NCBI GenBank assembly: GCA_937978655.1
Contig: CALJUX010000058.1
Span: 11,244-75,243 of the forward strand
Source of the DNA: an uncultured Chromatiaceae bacterium
GTDB lineage: Bacteria; Pseudomonadota; Gammaproteobacteria; Enterobacterales; Alteromonadaceae
Direction of reading: 5' to 3'
DNA length: 64,000 nt
Within the stretch, counting starts at the first letter, position 1. Every line of letters begins with the position of its first letter. The notes under the pieces were generated by a model that was not told where the DNA came from, ran no database searches, and saw only the letters and a program-made list of their open reading frames with translations. Positions 8,809 to 17,229 of this stretch are shown here, one piece after another. The position numbers were made by a program, and so were the translations under genes.

Positions 8809-9783
8809 TCAGCGACTAAGCTGTTGCAGCAACAACACACTTTGCTGTGCGTGCGCGTCTGGTTCATAAGGCGTCCGGCTCAACGCCTGTGGGTTAAAAT
8901 CGCCCAGTGCGACCGCGCTGGCCAGCGGCCGGCCGTAGCCGGTACTGTCACCTGGCCGCGGCGGCGCCAGTTCCAGCTGCAACTGACTGAGCAGTGCATC
9001 AAACGGCTGCTCCGGCAGCACCGAATAATGCGCACGCAATGTAACAGGCTGGCGGCCTGCCTCAAGTTGAAATTCGCCCTGCAGGATCGCCAACGGACGC
9101 GCCGACGGCTGTTCCATCGCCAATACCGCCTGAACCCGATACAAACCGGCTTTTTCTACCTGCAATTGCAACGGGATCAGCAGATCGGTGTCGTCAGCCT
9201 CCAGTGCTCCCGTCTCTGCCAACCAGGCCACTGGCTGGCTATAACTCAGCCGTGCCAAAGCTCCCAGCCCCGGTTCACTCTCAACACTCAGCTCCAGCTC
9301 AGCCGGAAAATCCGCCTGGCCTGGGATCTCCAGCACATACTGACCGGTCGGATCGGCAGCCACCACCCCACTGGCATACAGCTGCTGATCAAGTCCGCGC
9401 AGCTGATAACGCAACAATGCCGGCGCCGTCCCTTCGATCTGAAGATGCGCCTGTACCGGCTCCGGAAAACTAAAACGATAACGCGCCAGTGCCAGTTGCC
9501 AGCTGCTGCCGTCATCTTGCGGCACCGTTACTGCCGCGACCGTTGCGGCCTGAGTTTGCGCCAGATTGGCGGCCGTGACCGGCTGGGAATACGGCGGTGA
9601 CAACAGCAAGGCCGTCAACTGCTGCAAAGGTTCGGTGACCGGTGTCGCCACTGTCGTTGCTCCATTGCTGACAGGCGAGTCTTGCTGTGGCACTGCTACT
9701 GCGGCATTTTGCTGCGCTGGCGCCGGCCACCACCAATAAACAGCAGCGGCTAACGCCAGTGCTGCCAACATCATTTTGTACAT
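8809..9783 (-). CDS. Unknown exported or membrane-anchored protein
   Basis: I do not recognise this 324-residue protein with certainty. It begins MYKMMLAALALAAAVYWWWPAPAQQ, a hydrophobic segment (about 4-20) serving as a signal or anchor, then a Ser/Thr/Pro/Ala-rich stretch (about 25-60), then a beta-rich region with alternating hydrophobic strands and phrases such as DPTGQYVLEIPGQ and EKAGLYRVQAVLAM that look like Ig-like or DUF4785-like domains (a weak impression). A GGAG ribosome site precedes the start. It sits between a secreted lipase and a phosphopantetheinyl transferase on the same strand; a role as partner or modulator of the lipase is possible but unsupported by any motif. Confidence 0.6.
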   Translation of the reverse strand: MYKMMLAALALAAAVYWWWPAPAQQNAAVAVPQQDSPVSNGATTVATPVTEPLQQLTALLLSPPYSQPVTAANLAQTQAATVAAVTVPQDDGSSWQLALARYRFSFPEPVQAHLQIEGTAPALLRYQLRGLDQQLYASGVVAADPTGQYVLEIPGQADFPAELELSVESEPGLGALARLSYSQPVAWLAETGALEADDTDLLIPLQLQVEKAGLYRVQAVLAMEQPSARPLAILQGEFQLEAGRQPVTLRAHYSVLPEQPFDALLSQLQLELAPPRPGDSTGYGRPLASAVALGDFNPQALSRTPYEPDAHAQQSVLLLQQLSR

Positions 9784-9810
9784 CTGCTCACTCCGATCTC
9801 GCTGAGTAAA

Positions 9811-9831
9811 CCCGGCCCCAGGGCCGGGCGC
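9811..9831 (-). terminator. GC-rich hairpin, possible terminator of the lipase gene
   Basis: Perfect inverted repeat CCCGGCCC (9811-9818) and GGGCCGGG (9821-9828) with a 2-base centre, in the 79-bp gap between the lipase and the next gene. On the minus strand it is followed by TTTACT, so the T tract is only three bases; it may attenuate rather than stop transcription. Confidence 0.4.
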
Positions 9832-9862
9832 CCGTTCCGCACGACGACGTCAGATCTGCGGC

Positions 9863-10897
9863 TTATTGCGCTTTTCTCTGCACCATGACGGCCGGAGATA
9901 ACAACGCAGAATCCACCACAAACCGATAGTTTCCGCTCATCGGCCACGGCGCTTTTTCGTCCTGTGTGGCGATGTTCAGCTGACCCGTGCCAAAACGGAC
10001 TTGATTGCTGGCGGTGGTATAACGCCCAATGGTTTTGGTATTCAGCAACGCCGAATGTGAGTAGCCTGACGCCATCAGCAGCGGAATATGATTTGGCATC
10101 AAACTGGTCACCGCATCTTTTGCACTGCCAACTTTGCCGTCTAAATCAATCGCCGTACTGCAACTGACAAAAGCCCCGGCAGACGCGGCACCGCAGGAGG
10201 AGTGGCTGGCAACCACGCCATCGTCATGGCCCGGTAAAAAACCGCTGGTGAGCCAGTAAAAATCCGTGCCACCACCGACAAAGCGGATACGTGGTACCCG
10301 GTTTTGTGGCGCACTGACCAAGGCCCGGGCGGTATTGACTGACAAATCATTCAGGACGCCGACCCGGGCGCGGGTCGGTTCAAAGCCCAACCAGGCCTGT
10401 ACTGCGGCTTTTGCGACAGATCCGGCTTTGCCATCCGCCACATTTAACGCCAAATCAGCCAGCTCAGAACCGCCGCCGGCACCGGCAAAATCAAAAGTTG
10501 CGATGATATTCAACGGTTGCAGGCCAGCATTACGCAGCCAGTTCGCCTGATTTTCGAGCAGATAGCGCGCGACCAGATCGCCGGTTGAATGCGTCACTAA
10601 CACACAGCCGGTGGCACAAACGTTGTCCCGCGACAGTTGTTGTAACTTCGGCCACAAATAATCGGTGGCAATTTTGCCTTCGATCCGTTGGTGAGAAGGC
10701 CAGTCGATCCGGGCCCGGGCATGCTGTAACCAGAATTCCTGCCAGTATTTCTCGCCGTTTGCGGTGACGGCAGCCGCATCAGGCTGACTTTGCAACTGTG
10801 ACGGCTGGAAACCGTGCAGCAGGATATATTGGTGATTCGCAGCCTGTGCGGTTCCCAGCGTGGTTGCCAATGCCAACACCAGCATCTGTTTTTTCAT
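9863..10897 (-). CDS. Secreted lipase/esterase of the alpha/beta-hydrolase fold
   Basis: 344 residues with a clear signal peptide (MKKQMLVLALATTLGTAQA, cleavage about 19/20), so periplasmic or secreted. The oxyanion-hole strand YILLHGF (24-30) and the nucleophile elbow VLVTHSTGDLVARYLL (99-114, Ser104) are visible. The elbow reads T-H-S-T-G instead of the usual G-x-S-x-G, but HSTG keeps the core. Cys94 and Cys98 just before the nucleophile may form a disulfide. A good ribosome site (AAAGGAC) precedes the ATG. It is the first gene of a reverse-strand trio followed by an unknown exported protein and a phosphopantetheinyl transferase. Substrate is unknown. Confidence 0.75.
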   Translation of the reverse strand: MKKQMLVLALATTLGTAQAANHQYILLHGFQPSQLQSQPDAAAVTANGEKYWQEFWLQHARARIDWPSHQRIEGKIATDYLWPKLQQLSRDNVCATGCVLVTHSTGDLVARYLLENQANWLRNAGLQPLNIIATFDFAGAGGGSELADLALNVADGKAGSVAKAAVQAWLGFEPTRARVGVLNDLSVNTARALVSAPQNRVPRIRFVGGGTDFYWLTSGFLPGHDDGVVASHSSCGAASAGAFVSCSTAIDLDGKVGSAKDAVTSLMPNHIPLLMASGYSHSALLNTKTIGRYTTASNQVRFGTGQLNIATQDEKAPWPMSGNYRFVVDSALLSPAVMVQRKAQ

Positions 10898-11156
10898 TGT
10901 GAAAGTCCTTTAATTCCATGAATTTTTTAGCGCCTGGCCGGATTCAGACAGGCGGCCTTAAGATAAAAAAAACACAGGTAAATTCAATGACAACACGATG
11001 TAAAAATCTCATAAATTTCTGATATTTCATCCGATCAGGCCGAAGCCGCAATCACAGCACGGCTGAACCCAACGGCTTTGTGCCAGTTCAGCGCGAAGCC
11101 TGCAGCCGCTGCGCAACTGAACTGCTGATTTGCGCCGTTAACCGCAACTCGGTAGT
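10898..11156. other. Intergenic region without a recognisable gene
   Basis: This is the promoter side of the lipase gene. It contains an inverted repeat CGCCTG/CAGGCG at about 10932-10955 and an A-rich stretch. Open frames covering 11080-11369 on both strands look non-coding. I see nothing else here. Confidence 0.5.
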
Positions 11157-11180
11157 TTGCGCTGTGCAGAACAAGAGATA

Positions 11181-11189
11181 TGTTATACT
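11181..11189 (+). promoter_or_regulatory. Extended -10 promoter of the candidate small RNA
   Basis: TGTTATACT at 11181-11189 combines a TGn extension with TATACT, an extended -10 element that does not need a strong -35 (none is visible at 16-18 bp). It lies about 80 bp before a strong terminator with no open frame between. Confidence 0.5.
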
Positions 11190-11195
11190 ATCACA

Positions 11196-11294
11196 TTTAC
11201 GAGTTGTGATTGCAGGCTCATACAACTCTGTTCTGCCAAAACCATGTTCCTGGGATTTTCGCCTGCGGCACCTGTTGATCAGGTGCCTTTTTTT
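11196..11294 (+). ncRNA. Candidate small regulatory RNA (about 100 nt)
   Basis: Between the extended -10 at 11181-11189 and the terminator ending at 11294 there is an approximately 98-nt segment with no coding signal. It can fold into a 5' stem (GAGTTGT at about 11201-11207 with ACAACTC at about 11222-11228) and ends in a strong GC-rich hairpin with seven T residues, the layout of a trans-acting, Hfq-type sRNA. I do not recognise the family. The transcription start is estimated from the -10. Confidence 0.45.
11267..11294 (+). terminator. Strong rho-independent terminator
   Basis: GGCACCTG (11267-11274), loop TTGAT, CAGGTGCC (11280-11287), then seven T residues. No plus-strand gene ends just upstream, so it terminates an unannotated transcript, most simply the candidate small RNA. 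Confidence 0.9.
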
Positions 11295-11505
11295 ATTCGC
11301 GCCACCAATCAGACAGAGCGCCGCGTAAATCCGGCACATTTGACAGCAGACCACTGGTGACAAATTCAACAGCAGTACAATTATCTGCGTTAAATCTTGG
11401 CGCCAGACCGCATTCTAAATTCCGATAAGTCCAGTTTTCAGCCGTTTAGCGATTGTCAACCCGCCAACCCCGGATAAATTTGCTTTTTTGTTTAAATATT
11501 AGCCT

Positions 11506-11533
11506 TTGCATTGTGGGCAAAAATCCGTAAACT
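11506..11533 (+). promoter_or_regulatory. dusB-fis promoter with GC-rich discriminator
   Basis: TTGCAT (11506-11511), 16-bp spacer, TAAACT (11528-11533), followed by the GC-rich discriminator TAGCGCCCC. Such a discriminator is typical of promoters under stringent and growth-rate control, which is how the E. coli dusB-fis promoter behaves. The regulatory inference comes from sequence similarity only. Confidence 0.65.
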
Positions 11534-11569
11534 TAGCGCCCCTTGAGGGTAGACCCCAGAGATGAAGCG

Positions 11570-12541
11570 GTGCGCATCGGTCCTTATCAACTTGACAACA
11601 ATGTGATTTGTGCCCCGATGGCTGGTGTAACGGATTTCACTTTTCGTGAGCTGTGCCGCCGGTTTGGTGCCGGTTTAGCTGTATCAGAAATGATGTCCAG
11701 CAATCCTTTGGTCTGGCAAAGCGAAAAGTCACTGAAACGGATGACGCATGCAGATGAATCGGGTTTACGCTCGGTACAAATTGCCGGTGCGGACCCGCAA
11801 CAGATGGCAGAAGCTGCCCGATTTAACGTCGAACATGGCGCCCAGATCATTGATATCAATATGGGTTGTCCGGCGAAGAAAGTGAATAAGAAGCTGGCCG
11901 GTTCGGCACTGTTACAGTACCCGGATTTAGTCAAGCAGATTATTCAGGCGGTGGTCGGTGCAGTGGATGTGCCGGTGACACTGAAAATCCGTACTGGCTG
12001 GGACCCGGACCACAAAAACGGGGTTCAGATAGCACGGATCGCTGAGGATAACGGCATTCAGGCCTTAGCGGTACACGGCCGTACCAAAGCCTGTATGTAT
12101 AAAGGTGAAGCCGAATACGACACTATCCGCGCCATCAAGCAGGCGGTGTCGATGCCGGTGGTTGCCAACGGTGATATCACCAGCGCACAAAAAGCCCGGT
12201 TTGTGCTCGATTATACCGGTGCCGACGCCATTATGATTGGCCGTGCGGCGCAGGGCCGGCCCTGGATTTTCCGGGAAGTGGTGCACTATCTGGCCACAGG
12301 ACAAGCGCTTCCCCCACCTGCGATGCAGGAGATCGGGGGGATTATGCTGGAGCATGTCCGCGGTCTGCACCAGCTTTATGGTGAGTTGCTTGGTCCCAGA
12401 GTTGCCCGTAAGCATGTCGGGTGGTATCTGGCCGAGCAAGACAGCGCGGGACTGTTCCGCAGTGAATTTAATGGCATTGAGGATGCTTCACAGCAACTCG
12501 ATGCTTTAAATCAGTATTTCGAACAACTAGCAGCAACCTAA
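11570..12541 (+). CDS. dusB: tRNA-dihydrouridine synthase B
   Basis: FMN-dependent reduction of uridine to dihydrouridine in the tRNA D-loop. 323 residues from a GTG start at 11570, giving MRIGPYQLDNNVICAPMAG, which aligns with E. coli DusB (MRIGQYQL). The frame is open to a TTG at 11543, but that would add nine residues not seen in the family. The TIM-barrel FMN-binding opening APMAGVTDFTFRE and the catalytic motif NMGCPAKKVNKKLAGSAL with Cys100 are present. It is followed 18 bp later by fis in the conserved dusB-fis operon, in which dusB serves as the leader cistron. Confidence 0.95.
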   Translation: MRIGPYQLDNNVICAPMAGVTDFTFRELCRRFGAGLAVSEMMSSNPLVWQSEKSLKRMTHADESGLRSVQIAGADPQQMAEAARFNVEHGAQIIDINMGCPAKKVNKKLAGSALLQYPDLVKQIIQAVVGAVDVPVTLKIRTGWDPDHKNGVQIARIAEDNGIQALAVHGRTKACMYKGEAEYDTIRAIKQAVSMPVVANGDITSAQKARFVLDYTGADAIMIGRAAQGRPWIFREVVHYLATGQALPPPAMQEIGGIMLEHVRGLHQLYGELLGPRVARKHVGWYLAEQDSAGLFRSEFNGIEDASQQLDALNQYFEQLAAT

Positions 12542-12559
12542 CGTAAAAGAGACTAGGCA

Positions 12560-12850
12560 ATGTTTAATCAAAACGTGACTTCGCCATTTATTACCAACGC
12601 CCATGTACAGACTCAGGAAAAACCGCAGCCTTTAAGTAACGCGGTGCAAAAAGCGGTGGCGAATTACCTGCAACAGCTGAACGGTCAGGACGTCAACGAC
12701 CTGTATGAACTGGTCCTGTCAGAGCTGGAGCGCCCTTTGCTGGAAGAAGTGATGAAATATACCCGCGGCAACCAGACCCGGGCCGCCAACCTGATGGGCA
12801 TCAACCGCGGTACGCTGCGCAAGAAGCTGAAACAATACGGCATGAGTTAA
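12560..12850 (+). CDS. fis: DNA-binding protein Fis
   Basis: Nucleoid-associated homodimer that bends DNA, activates rRNA and tRNA promoters, and is abundant in early exponential growth. It has 96 residues (E. coli 98). The C-terminal helix-turn-helix, from YTRGNQTRAANLM through GINRGTLRKKLKQYG, is almost identical to the enterobacterial protein; the N-terminal 40 residues vary more, as usual. It is translated from the dusB-fis message and ends at a strong terminator. A further signal is not needed: the downstream gene purH has its own upstream space. Confidence 0.98.
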   Translation: MFNQNVTSPFITNAHVQTQEKPQPLSNAVQKAVANYLQQLNGQDVNDLYELVLSELERPLLEEVMKYTRGNQTRAANLMGINRGTLRKKLKQYGMS

Positions 12851-12877
12851 TGCCCCCCGCGGGAGGAGTCCCGCCAG

Positions 12878-12901
12878 AAAGCACCTTCGGGTGCTTTTTT
12901 G
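12878..12901 (+). terminator. Rho-independent terminator after fis
   Basis: Stem AAAGCACC/GGTGCTTT closed by the very stable TTCG tetraloop (12886-12889) and followed by a T run. It lies 28 bp after the fis stop. Confidence 0.92.
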
Positions 12902-13023
12902 TTTCTCAAAGCCTGGTTTTTGCTGCGACCAGCTTTGACAGGACAAGCCAGGTTTCCCCGACTATTCTTCTGCAACCCTTGGCTGTCCCGACCCGGATTT
13001 TTATTTAACAGAAGAGACTGAAG

Positions 13024-14610
13024 ATGAGCTCAAACTTACCCATCCGCCGCGCCTTGTTAAGTGTGTCAGACAAAACCGGCATTCTGGAATTTGCCAAAGC
13101 CTTGGCTGCGCAGGGCGTTGAACTGCTGTCAACCGGTGGTACGGCCAAACTGCTGGCCGATGCCGGCATTGCGGTCACTGAAGTATCCGATTACACCGGT
13201 CACCCGGAAATCATGGACGGCCGGGTCAAAACTCTGCACCCTAAAGTGCACGGCGGCATTTTAGGTCGTCGCGGCACTGACGAAGGCGTGATGGACACTC
13301 ACAGTATTAAACCAATCGATTTAGTCGTGGTGAACCTGTATCCATTTGCGCAAACTGTGGCGAAAGCCGGGTGCACACTGGAAGATGCAGTCGAGAACAT
13401 CGACATCGGCGGCCCGACGATGGTGCGCGCCGCGGCGAAGAACCACAAAGACGTGACTATTGTGGTGAACGCAGCTGACTACGACAAAGTCCTGGCAGAA
13501 ATGGCGGCCAACAATGGCGCCACGACTCATGCCACCCGTTTCAGCCTAGCTATCAGCGCTTATGAGCATACCGCCCAGTATGACGGCATGATTGCTAACT
13601 ACTTCGGCACTATGCTGAGCGCTTACGACACACCAGAAGCGGCGCCAAGCAAGTTCCCGCGGACCTTCAACGCTCAGTTCACTAAAAAACAAGACCTGCG
13701 TTATGGTGAAAACAGCCATCAGGCCGCTGCTTTTTATGTGGAAAACAGCATTCAGGAAGCGTCAGTTGCAAGCGCGACCCAGCTGCAGGGCAAAGAGCTG
13801 TCGTACAACAATATTGCTGACACTGATGCAGCGCTGGAATGTGTGAAAGAATTCGCCGAGCCGGCCTGTGTTATCGTCAAACACGCTAACCCTTGTGGTG
13901 TGGCGATTGGCGACGACATCCTGGCTGCGTACAACCGCGCTTATCAGACCGACCCGACTTCAGCCTTCGGCGGCATCATCGCTTTTAACCGCGAATTAGA
14001 TGCAACAACGGCCGAAGCCATTGTCAGCCGTCAGTTTGTTGAAGTCATTATCGCGCCGACCGCAACGGCTGACGCAGCAGCTGTCGTGGCGAAAAAGCCA
14101 AACGTGCGCCTGCTGGTGTGTGGCCAGTGGTCAGACAAAACCACCGGTTTTGACATCAAACGCGTCAACGGCGGTGTGTTGGTACAGGACCGCGACCAGA
14201 AAATGGTGGGCCTGGACGATTTAACAGTCGTGACTAAACGTCAGCCATCGGCTGAGGAACTGCGTGATTTGTTGTTCTGCTGGAAAGTGGCCAAGTACGT
14301 TAAATCCAACGCCATTGTATACGCCAAAGATTCGATGACCATTGGTGTTGGCGCCGGCCAGATGAGCCGCGTCTACAGTGCGAAAATCGCCGGCATTAAA
14401 GCCGCCGACGAAAATCTGGAAGTCAAAGGCTCAGTGATGGCGTCTGATGCGTTTTTCCCGTTCCGCGACGGTATCGACGCAGCCGCTGCGGCCGGTATCA
14501 AAGCCGTGATCCAGCCAGGTGGTTCGATGCGTGATGCTGAAGTCATCGCTGCGGCAGACGAGCATGGTATGACTATGGTGTTCACTGGCGTGCGGCATTT
14601 CCGCCACTAA
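13024..14610 (+). CDS. purH: Bifunctional AICAR transformylase / IMP cyclohydrolase
   Basis: Catalyses the last two steps of de novo IMP synthesis, formylation of AICAR and ring closure. It has 528 residues (usual about 529). The N-terminal MGS-like cyclohydrolase domain (about 1-150) begins IRRALLSVSDKTGILEFAKAL and contains the phosphate-binding STGGTAKLL; the C-terminal AICARFT domain holds the catalytic Lys-His in IVKHANPCGVA and ends GMTMVFTGVRHFRH. In many relatives purD follows purH; here a terminator and an unrelated small gene follow, so purD must lie elsewhere if present. I see no clear PurR box upstream. Confidence 0.98.
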   Translation: MSSNLPIRRALLSVSDKTGILEFAKALAAQGVELLSTGGTAKLLADAGIAVTEVSDYTGHPEIMDGRVKTLHPKVHGGILGRRGTDEGVMDTHSIKPIDLVVVNLYPFAQTVAKAGCTLEDAVENIDIGGPTMVRAAAKNHKDVTIVVNAADYDKVLAEMAANNGATTHATRFSLAISAYEHTAQYDGMIANYFGTMLSAYDTPEAAPSKFPRTFNAQFTKKQDLRYGENSHQAAAFYVENSIQEASVASATQLQGKELSYNNIADTDAALECVKEFAEPACVIVKHANPCGVAIGDDILAAYNRAYQTDPTSAFGGIIAFNRELDATTAEAIVSRQFVEVIIAPTATADAAAVVAKKPNVRLLVCGQWSDKTTGFDIKRVNGGVLVQDRDQKMVGLDDLTVVTKRQPSAEELRDLLFCWKVAKYVKSNAIVYAKDSMTIGVGAGQMSRVYSAKIAGIKAADENLEVKGSVMASDAFFPFRDGIDAAAAAGIKAVIQPGGSMRDAEVIAAADEHGMTMVFTGVRHFRH

Positions 14611-14637
14611 CAGGCGTGAGGCCCGCATAGGTGTAAA

Positions 14638-14668
14638 ACAACGGCAGCTTCGGCTGCCGTTATTATTT
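14638..14668 (+). terminator. Rho-independent terminator after purH
   Basis: AACGGCAGC / GCTGCCGTT stem around a TTCG tetraloop, then ATTATTT. It lies about 30 bp downstream of purH. Confidence 0.85.
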
Positions 14669-14766
14669 GTCGCGGCTACGCTGGCCTGTCAAAGTTTGTC
14701 GCGACAGCACCAGGTCTTTTCGCTAGCTTGAGCCATAGCATCTCAGTAACAGAGGAAAACCAACGT

Positions 14767-15105
14767 ATGCACAATATCCGCTTTCCGGTTTTATTGGTCT
14801 ATGCCGGCAGTGACGAGTTGTTGGCACTGCCAGATTTACCGGCGTTGCAGCAATTTTTCGCCGAGCCACAGCTGTTGGTCTATGGCGCAGATACACTGAT
14901 GGACAGCGCCGGGCAACAGTGGAACTTTGACCCTCAGCACAGGCTGAGCCCGACCGGGCGAGTCTGGTCACTGCCTGAAGCCACAGCACTGGTGCAACGT
15001 CATTTTTTTGCTCAGGACCAATGCTGCGTCAGTAAAATAGCCGCAGCGGATTTAGCGGCGCTGATCGCTCTGGTACAACAGGATGCAGAGACCAATACGC
15101 ACTAA
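14767..15105 (+). CDS. Small protein of unknown function (DUF4144-like)
   Basis: 112 residues, no signal peptide or membrane segment. It opens MHNIRFPVLLVYAGSDELLAL, which resembles the short DUF4144 proteins of Alteromonadales and Vibrio; this assignment is from memory and uncertain. The frame is open upstream to 14728, but the ATG at 14767 has a GAGGAA ribosome site nine bases before it. It follows the purH terminator and precedes an AT-rich gap, so it is probably monocistronic. Function is not known. Confidence 0.6.
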   Translation: MHNIRFPVLLVYAGSDELLALPDLPALQQFFAEPQLLVYGADTLMDSAGQQWNFDPQHRLSPTGRVWSLPEATALVQRHFFAQDQCCVSKIAAADLAALIALVQQDAETNTH

Positions 15106-15247
15106 AACCCGATGTAAATCTCAGGTTCTGCTGTATGTGATAATAAACTGCGCTGGCGGGGCATAAAGATTGGTGAAAACAGCGTTTCAGGCTAAATAAG
15201 ATTAAAAAAACGAAAAACATATCTATTTGTTTTAATTGAAAAATAAA

Positions 15248-15265
15248 TATTTATCACGATAAATA
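15248..15265. promoter_or_regulatory. Perfect AT-rich palindrome upstream of the antiporter gene
   Basis: TATTTATC, AC, GATAAATA: two 8-bp arms with a 2-bp centre, about 95 bp before the nhaP2 start in a strongly AT-rich stretch. It has the form of an operator for a dimeric regulator; no regulator is identified. Confidence 0.35.
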
Positions 15266-15358
15266 CTGAATTATTTATTGAAAATTAAGCCTAACGCCTG
15301 CATTTTTAATGCTATGACCATTGTCTGCGCAGTGTAGAGCGAGTACAGGAGACCCCTC

Positions 15359-17095
15359 ATGGACGCTACCACCATCAATAATTTGTTCCTGTTGGGTGCA
15401 GTCCTGGTTGCCGCTGCCATCATGATGAGTTCGGTAGCCAGCAAAATCGGCGTGCCGATCCTGGTGATTTTTCTCGCCGTCGGCATGTTTGCCGGGGTGG
15501 ATGGCCCGGGCGGTATCGTGTTTGACGACTATTCGCTGGCTTATCTGGTCGGCAACCTGGCGCTGGCGGTTATTTTGCTCGACGGCGGCATGCGCACCAA
15601 CGTCAAAAGTTTCCGGGTCGCTTTAGGCCCTTCATTATCGCTGGCAACTGTCGGTGTGGTGATCACGGCCGGCCTCACTGGTCTTGCCGCGGCCTGGCTG
15701 TTTGATTTGACCACGCTTGAAGGCCTGCTGATAGGTGCTATCGTCGGGTCGACCGATGCGGCCGTGGTGTTTAATTTACTCAACGGCAAAGGCCTGAACG
15801 AGCGGGTTGGCGCCACGCTGGAAATTGAATCCGGCAGTAACGACCCGATGGCGATGTTTTTAACCGTCACGCTGATTTCGATGCTGGCCGCCGGCCAGAC
15901 CAGCTTTGATTTAAAAGTCATTGCCAGTTTATTTCAGCAATTTGGTGTCGGGATTTTGCTGGGTCTTGCCGGTGGTTGGGTACTGCTGCAACTGATCAAT
16001 AAAATTCATATTGCCGACGGTCTTTATCCATTATTGGCGGTCAGTGGCGGCCTGTTTCTGTATGCGGTATCAGGCTCGGTCGGTGGCAGTGGTATTTTAA
16101 GTGTCTATGTCTGTGGTCTGGTGCTCGGCAATCAGCCAATTCGCAGCCGTCATGGCATTTTACATATGTTTGATGGCCTGGCCTGGCTCAGTCAAATCGG
16201 CATGTTCTTAGTGCTTGGCCTGCTGTTGACACCAAGCGAGTTACTGCCGATCGCCGTGCCGGCGCTGTTGTTGTCGCTGTGGATGATTTTATTTGCCCGC
16301 CCGCTGTCGGTATTTATCGGTTTACTGCCGTTTAAGAGCTTCACGCTGCGTGAGCGCACTTTCATTTCCTGGGTTGGTTTGCGTGGCGCGGTGCCGGTGA
16401 TTCTTGCCGTGTTTCCGTTGATGGCCGGTTTACCCAATGCCCAGCTGTTTTTTAATGTCGCGTTTTTCATCGTGCTGGTGTCGTTGCTGTTGCAAGGCAC
16501 TACCTTAGGCTTTTTTGCGAAAAAAGCGCATGTGGTGGTACCGCCGATGCCATCGCCAATCTCGCGCGCCGGTATTGAAGTTGAACTCGCCAGTCAGTGG
16601 GAAATGTTTGTCTACAAACTGAGCCCGGATAAATGGTGTATTGGCAGTGAATTAAAACAGCTGAACATGCCGGAGAATACCCGGATTGTCGCGCTGTTTC
16701 GCGATAATCAGCTGCTGCACCCGTCAGGCAGCAGTAAGCTGATGGCTGGCGATGTGCTGTGTATCATTGGCCATGACGCCGATTTACCGGTGTTGGGCCG
16801 GATGTTCAGTGAAACACCGCAGCGCAACTTCGACTTTGAGTTCTTCGGCGACTTTATGCTCGACGGCGCGGCCCGGCTGGAAGATTTAGCCATGTTCTAT
16901 GCGCTGGATCTGTCCGTCTGCGGCGATGCGGTCACTTTATCTGATCATCTCGGCAAAAAGCTCGGTGGCAAACCTGTGGTCGGCGACATTCTGCAGTGGT
17001 CCGGCATGAGCTGGATAGTGGCAGAGCTGGATGGTCAGCGCATCCGCAAAGTCGGCGTAAAAGTGCAGGAAGACGCCAGTCATCAGGCCGGTTAA
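15359..17095 (+). CDS. nhaP2: Potassium/proton antiporter NhaP2 (CvrA family)
   Basis: Inner-membrane CPA1-family antiporter exporting K+ (and possibly Na+) in exchange for protons. It has 578 residues, the same length as E. coli CvrA. The first about 390 residues are hydrophobic with roughly 12-13 membrane segments, including LLDGGMRTN, the conserved GSTDAAVVFNLL and ESGSNDPMAMFLT motifs of the transport core, and SWVGLRGAVPVILA. A cytoplasmic TrkA-C (RCK_C) domain (about 400-485) and a CorC/HlyC-like C-terminal domain (about 495-570) follow; these bind ligand to gate activity in relatives. An AGGAG ribosome site precedes the start. Monocistronic, with an operator-like palindrome upstream. 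Confidence 0.93.
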   Translation: MDATTINNLFLLGAVLVAAAIMMSSVASKIGVPILVIFLAVGMFAGVDGPGGIVFDDYSLAYLVGNLALAVILLDGGMRTNVKSFRVALGPSLSLATVGVVITAGLTGLAAAWLFDLTTLEGLLIGAIVGSTDAAVVFNLLNGKGLNERVGATLEIESGSNDPMAMFLTVTLISMLAAGQTSFDLKVIASLFQQFGVGILLGLAGGWVLLQLINKIHIADGLYPLLAVSGGLFLYAVSGSVGGSGILSVYVCGLVLGNQPIRSRHGILHMFDGLAWLSQIGMFLVLGLLLTPSELLPIAVPALLLSLWMILFARPLSVFIGLLPFKSFTLRERTFISWVGLRGAVPVILAVFPLMAGLPNAQLFFNVAFFIVLVSLLLQGTTLGFFAKKAHVVVPPMPSPISRAGIEVELASQWEMFVYKLSPDKWCIGSELKQLNMPENTRIVALFRDNQLLHPSGSSKLMAGDVLCIIGHDADLPVLGRMFSETPQRNFDFEFFGDFMLDGAARLEDLAMFYALDLSVCGDAVTLSDHLGKKLGGKPVVGDILQWSGMSWIVAELDGQRIRKVGVKVQEDASHQAG

Positions 17096-17154
17096 GCCGC
17101 CGGTAAACGCCATGCTGCCGGCGGCCTCAGGCGCTGGCAGTAACGCAAAATTGC

Positions 17155-17182
17155 TTTACTTTTACCGCCCAACGGCTACAAT
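17155..17182 (+). promoter_or_regulatory. suhB promoter
   Basis: TTTACT (17155-17160), 16-bp spacer, TACAAT (17177-17182), then a GC-rich discriminator (ACGCGCCGC) suggesting growth-rate control. The start of suhB is 48 bp downstream. Confidence 0.6.
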
Positions 17183-17229
17183 ACGCGCCGCTCTTTTGAC
17201 TGTTCTTTATACAATAAGGTATTCACCCT

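Noticed and set aside
11080..11369. Open frames on both strands between lipase and dusB
   Set aside because: They have odd composition, no ribosome sites, and overlap the candidate sRNA and terminator.
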